Source of the DNA: Hyphomicrobium sp. CS1BSMeth3
GTDB lineage: Bacteria > Pseudomonadota > Alphaproteobacteria > Rhizobiales > Hyphomicrobiaceae
Assembly (NCBI RefSeq): GCF_900117415.1
Contig: NZ_FPEI01000005.1
Location: forward strand, 620,001 to 684,000
Length of the DNA stretch: 64,000 nt
Reading direction: 5' to 3'
Both the position numbers and the translations under genes were made by a program. A model generated the notes under the pieces. It worked only from the letters and a program-made list of their open reading frames with translations, ran no database searches and was not told the origin of the DNA. Below are positions 62,739 through 64,000 of the stretch, one piece after another (position 1 is the stretch's first letter; every line of letters begins with the position of its first letter).

Positions 62739-63650
62739 ATGATCTCAATCATGCAGGTAGTAGAGAGTACAGGTAAGAACATTGCGACCGACCGGTATGT
62801 CTATGACCAACCGGGCTTCGGCGAGAACGGTCGCATCGGCTTTCTCCTCGTCCACGGCCTCGGCGGGACGCCGGTCGAGCTGCGCTTCGTCGCCCAGGGC
62901 CTGACCCGTGCGGGCTTCGCGGTGTACTGCCCGCTCCTCGAGGGGCATGGCGGCACCGAGGCCGAGCTCAACGCCACGACATGGCAGGATTGGTACGACA
63001 GCGTCGCGGCTGCGCACGAAGAGTTGCGCGCGCGTTGCGACATGGTCGTCGTCGGCGGGCTCTCGACGGGCGCGCTGCTGGCGCTGCATCTCGCCGCCGA
63101 GCGGCCGGATGATGTTGCGGCAGCGGTCCTCTTCGCGCCGACGCTCTGGCCGAACGGCTGGGCGGTCCCGCGCGCGCTGCGTCTGATGAAGTACGTTCCG
63201 CAGAAGCAGATCGCGAACTACTTCAGCTTCGCCGAGACGGCACCCTACGGCATCAAGGACGAGCGCATCCGCCAGTTCGCGCTCGACTCGTTGCAGGGCG
63301 AGGGCCGCTCGATGAAGGACGTCTTCGGTCGCAGCGGTTCCATGCTCTGGGAGCTTCGCTCTCTGCGCAACAGCGTGCGCAAAGAGCTCGGCGCCGTGAA
63401 GCAGCCGACGCTCATCCTCCATCCGCGCAACGACGACCAGGCTGATCTCTCGAACACGACGCAGATCCAGCGCGAGCTCGGCGGTCTCGTGGATGTGGTG
63501 GTACTGGACGACAGCTATCACATGGTGACGCTCGACCGTCAGCGCACGCTGGTTGCCGATCGCGCCGTCGAGTACGGTCAGCGCCTCGTCGCCAAGCTGC
63601 AGCCGCGCGAAGCCGCTACGCCGGCAACCACGCAGCTCGCCGCCGAATAA
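62739..63650 (+). CDS. Alpha/beta hydrolase, carboxylesterase/lipase-like
   Basis: 303 aa when read from the ATG at 62739 (an ATG at 62751 is also possible). LLVHGLGGTP is the oxyanion strand, VGGLSTGA holds the catalytic Ser, a DDQAD acid region follows and DDSYHMV holds the His near residue 258. Similar to thermostable carboxylesterase Est30 and related monoacylglycerol lipases. The C-terminal 20 residues are Ala-rich. It lies 113 bp after the aminotransferase and might belong to the same transcript, though a separate role is just as possible. Confidence 0.83.
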   Translation: MISIMQVVESTGKNIATDRYVYDQPGFGENGRIGFLLVHGLGGTPVELRFVAQGLTRAGFAVYCPLLEGHGGTEAELNATTWQDWYDSVAAAHEELRARCDMVVVGGLSTGALLALHLAAERPDDVAAAVLFAPTLWPNGWAVPRALRLMKYVPQKQIANYFSFAETAPYGIKDERIRQFALDSLQGEGRSMKDVFGRSGSMLWELRSLRNSVRKELGAVKQPTLILHPRNDDQADLSNTTQIQRELGGLVDVVVLDDSYHMVTLDRQRTLVADRAVEYGQRLVAKLQPREAATPATTQLAAE

Positions 63651-63663
63651 GGCGCGGCGAGCT
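63634..63663. terminator. Shared hairpin between the hydrolase and znuA stops
   Basis: Perfect 10 bp AGCTCGCCGC/GCGGCGAGCT with a 10 nt loop, overlapping the 3' end of the plus-strand gene and ending one base before the minus-strand stop. Without U runs it is a possible bidirectional terminator. Confidence 0.5.
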
Positions 63664-64000
63664 TCACCCTTTCAGACACGCTTCGAGATCTGCTGCGAGG
63701 CTGCGCAGCAGCGTCGTATAGTGCGACGGACCGGCCGGGATCGATACGCCGAGCGGGTCGAGCACGCCGCGGCGGGCGTCGGTCTTTTCCGTGATCGTCA
63801 CCACGAGCCGCGGCTCGAACTGCGGCTCCGAGAAGACGCAGACCGCCTTCAGCTCGCCGATCTTGCGGCGGAGCGCGGAGAGCCGCCGCGCACTCGGCGC
63901 GACGTCGGGGCTGACCGTAACGGAGCCCGCAGCCTCCAGCCCGAAGCGGCGCTCGAAATACTGATAGGCATCGTGAAAGACGATGAACGGGCGACCGGCG
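63664..64000 (-). CDS. znuA: Zinc ABC transporter substrate-binding protein ZnuA, C-terminal fragment
   Basis: 112 complete codons run from the window edge to the TGA at 63664. The fragment reads RPFIVFHDAYQYFERRFGL, then SPDVAPSARRLSALRRKI, then KAVCVFSEPQFEPRLV, and ends SHYTTLLRSLAADLEACLKG. FHDAYQYFERRFGL and the EPQF region are ZnuA signatures with the C-terminal zinc His and Glu. It delivers Zn to the ZnuBC permease from the periplasm. The N-terminal half lies outside the window. Confidence 0.9.
   Translation of the reverse strand, partial: AGRPFIVFHDAYQYFERRFGLEAAGSVTVSPDVAPSARRLSALRRKIGELKAVCVFSEPQFEPRLVVTITEKTDARRGVLDPLGVSIPAGPSHYTTLLRSLAADLEACLKG

Overview
The window looks like ordinary chromosome from a GC-rich alphaproteobacterium, most likely a member of the Hyphomicrobiales (Rhizobiales). 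The evidence is the typical codon bias, the order tRNA-Trp - secE - nusG - rplK - rplA - rplJ - rplL - rpoB - rpoC, several small alphaproteobacterial families (DUF4170, DUF2842, DUF1272, DUF3131, BcsS), GANTC (CcrM-type) sites, and an Omp25/31-type porin. I see no prophage, insertion sequence, integron or CRISPR array. Genus-level assignment is not possible from reading alone.

Layout. 0-7.4 kb: start of a lipoprotein gene, an epoxide hydrolase, then an envelope polysaccharide group: a Tat-exported DUF3131 protein, a giant GH18-like/deacetylase/GT2 fusion, and BcsS. 7.8 kb: tRNA-Leu(CAG). 8-12.5 kb: a ThDP-dependent decarboxylase-like enzyme, a Tat-exported metallo-beta-lactamase-fold hydrolase, a zinc alcohol dehydrogenase and a DUF2842 membrane protein. 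12.5-14.5 kb: a glycosyltransferase and a polysaccharide deacetylase. 14.6-14.8 kb: a pair of palindromic repeats. 14.8-25.3 kb, all on the minus strand: alpha/beta hydrolase, leuB, DUF4170, ubiA, hrpB, an RND efflux permease and a HAD hydrolase. 25.6-34 kb, all on the plus strand: two tandem LpxL-type acyltransferases, a malyl-CoA-lyase-like aldolase, an Omp25-like porin, two methyltransferases, an Fsr-type MFS exporter and panC. 34-38.4 kb: a PP2C phosphatase, ftsH and folP. 38.4-51.5 kb, minus strand: DUF4267, then the transcription/translation block read from tRNA-Trp through rpoC. 51.8-57.9 kb: isochorismatase-like hydrolase, glutaryl-CoA dehydrogenase, DUF1272, SDR, short HPF, cfa, GNAT, DUF169. 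58-64 kb: D-Ala-D-Ala carboxypeptidase, a small secreted protein, a second pair of palindromic repeats, a tiny membrane protein, a long hairpin-rich intergenic stretch, a HAD phosphatase, a class III aminotransferase, an alpha/beta hydrolase, and the C-terminus of ZnuA.

How it works together. Most genes are housekeeping: transcription and translation core, folate, pantothenate, leucine, ubiquinone, envelope lipid and peptidoglycan maintenance. The accessory flavour is in cell-surface polysaccharide (DUF3131, fusion synthase, BcsS, GT plus deacetylase) and outer-membrane lipid acylation.

The least expected signal is a family of long palindromic intergenic elements. They occur as two closely spaced pairs 45 kb apart. 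All four hairpins share arm length (about 22-29 nt), a 23-24 nt loop and a 12-13 nt gap inside each pair. Their arm sequences differ between pairs but stay self-complementary, so structure rather than sequence appears to be conserved.
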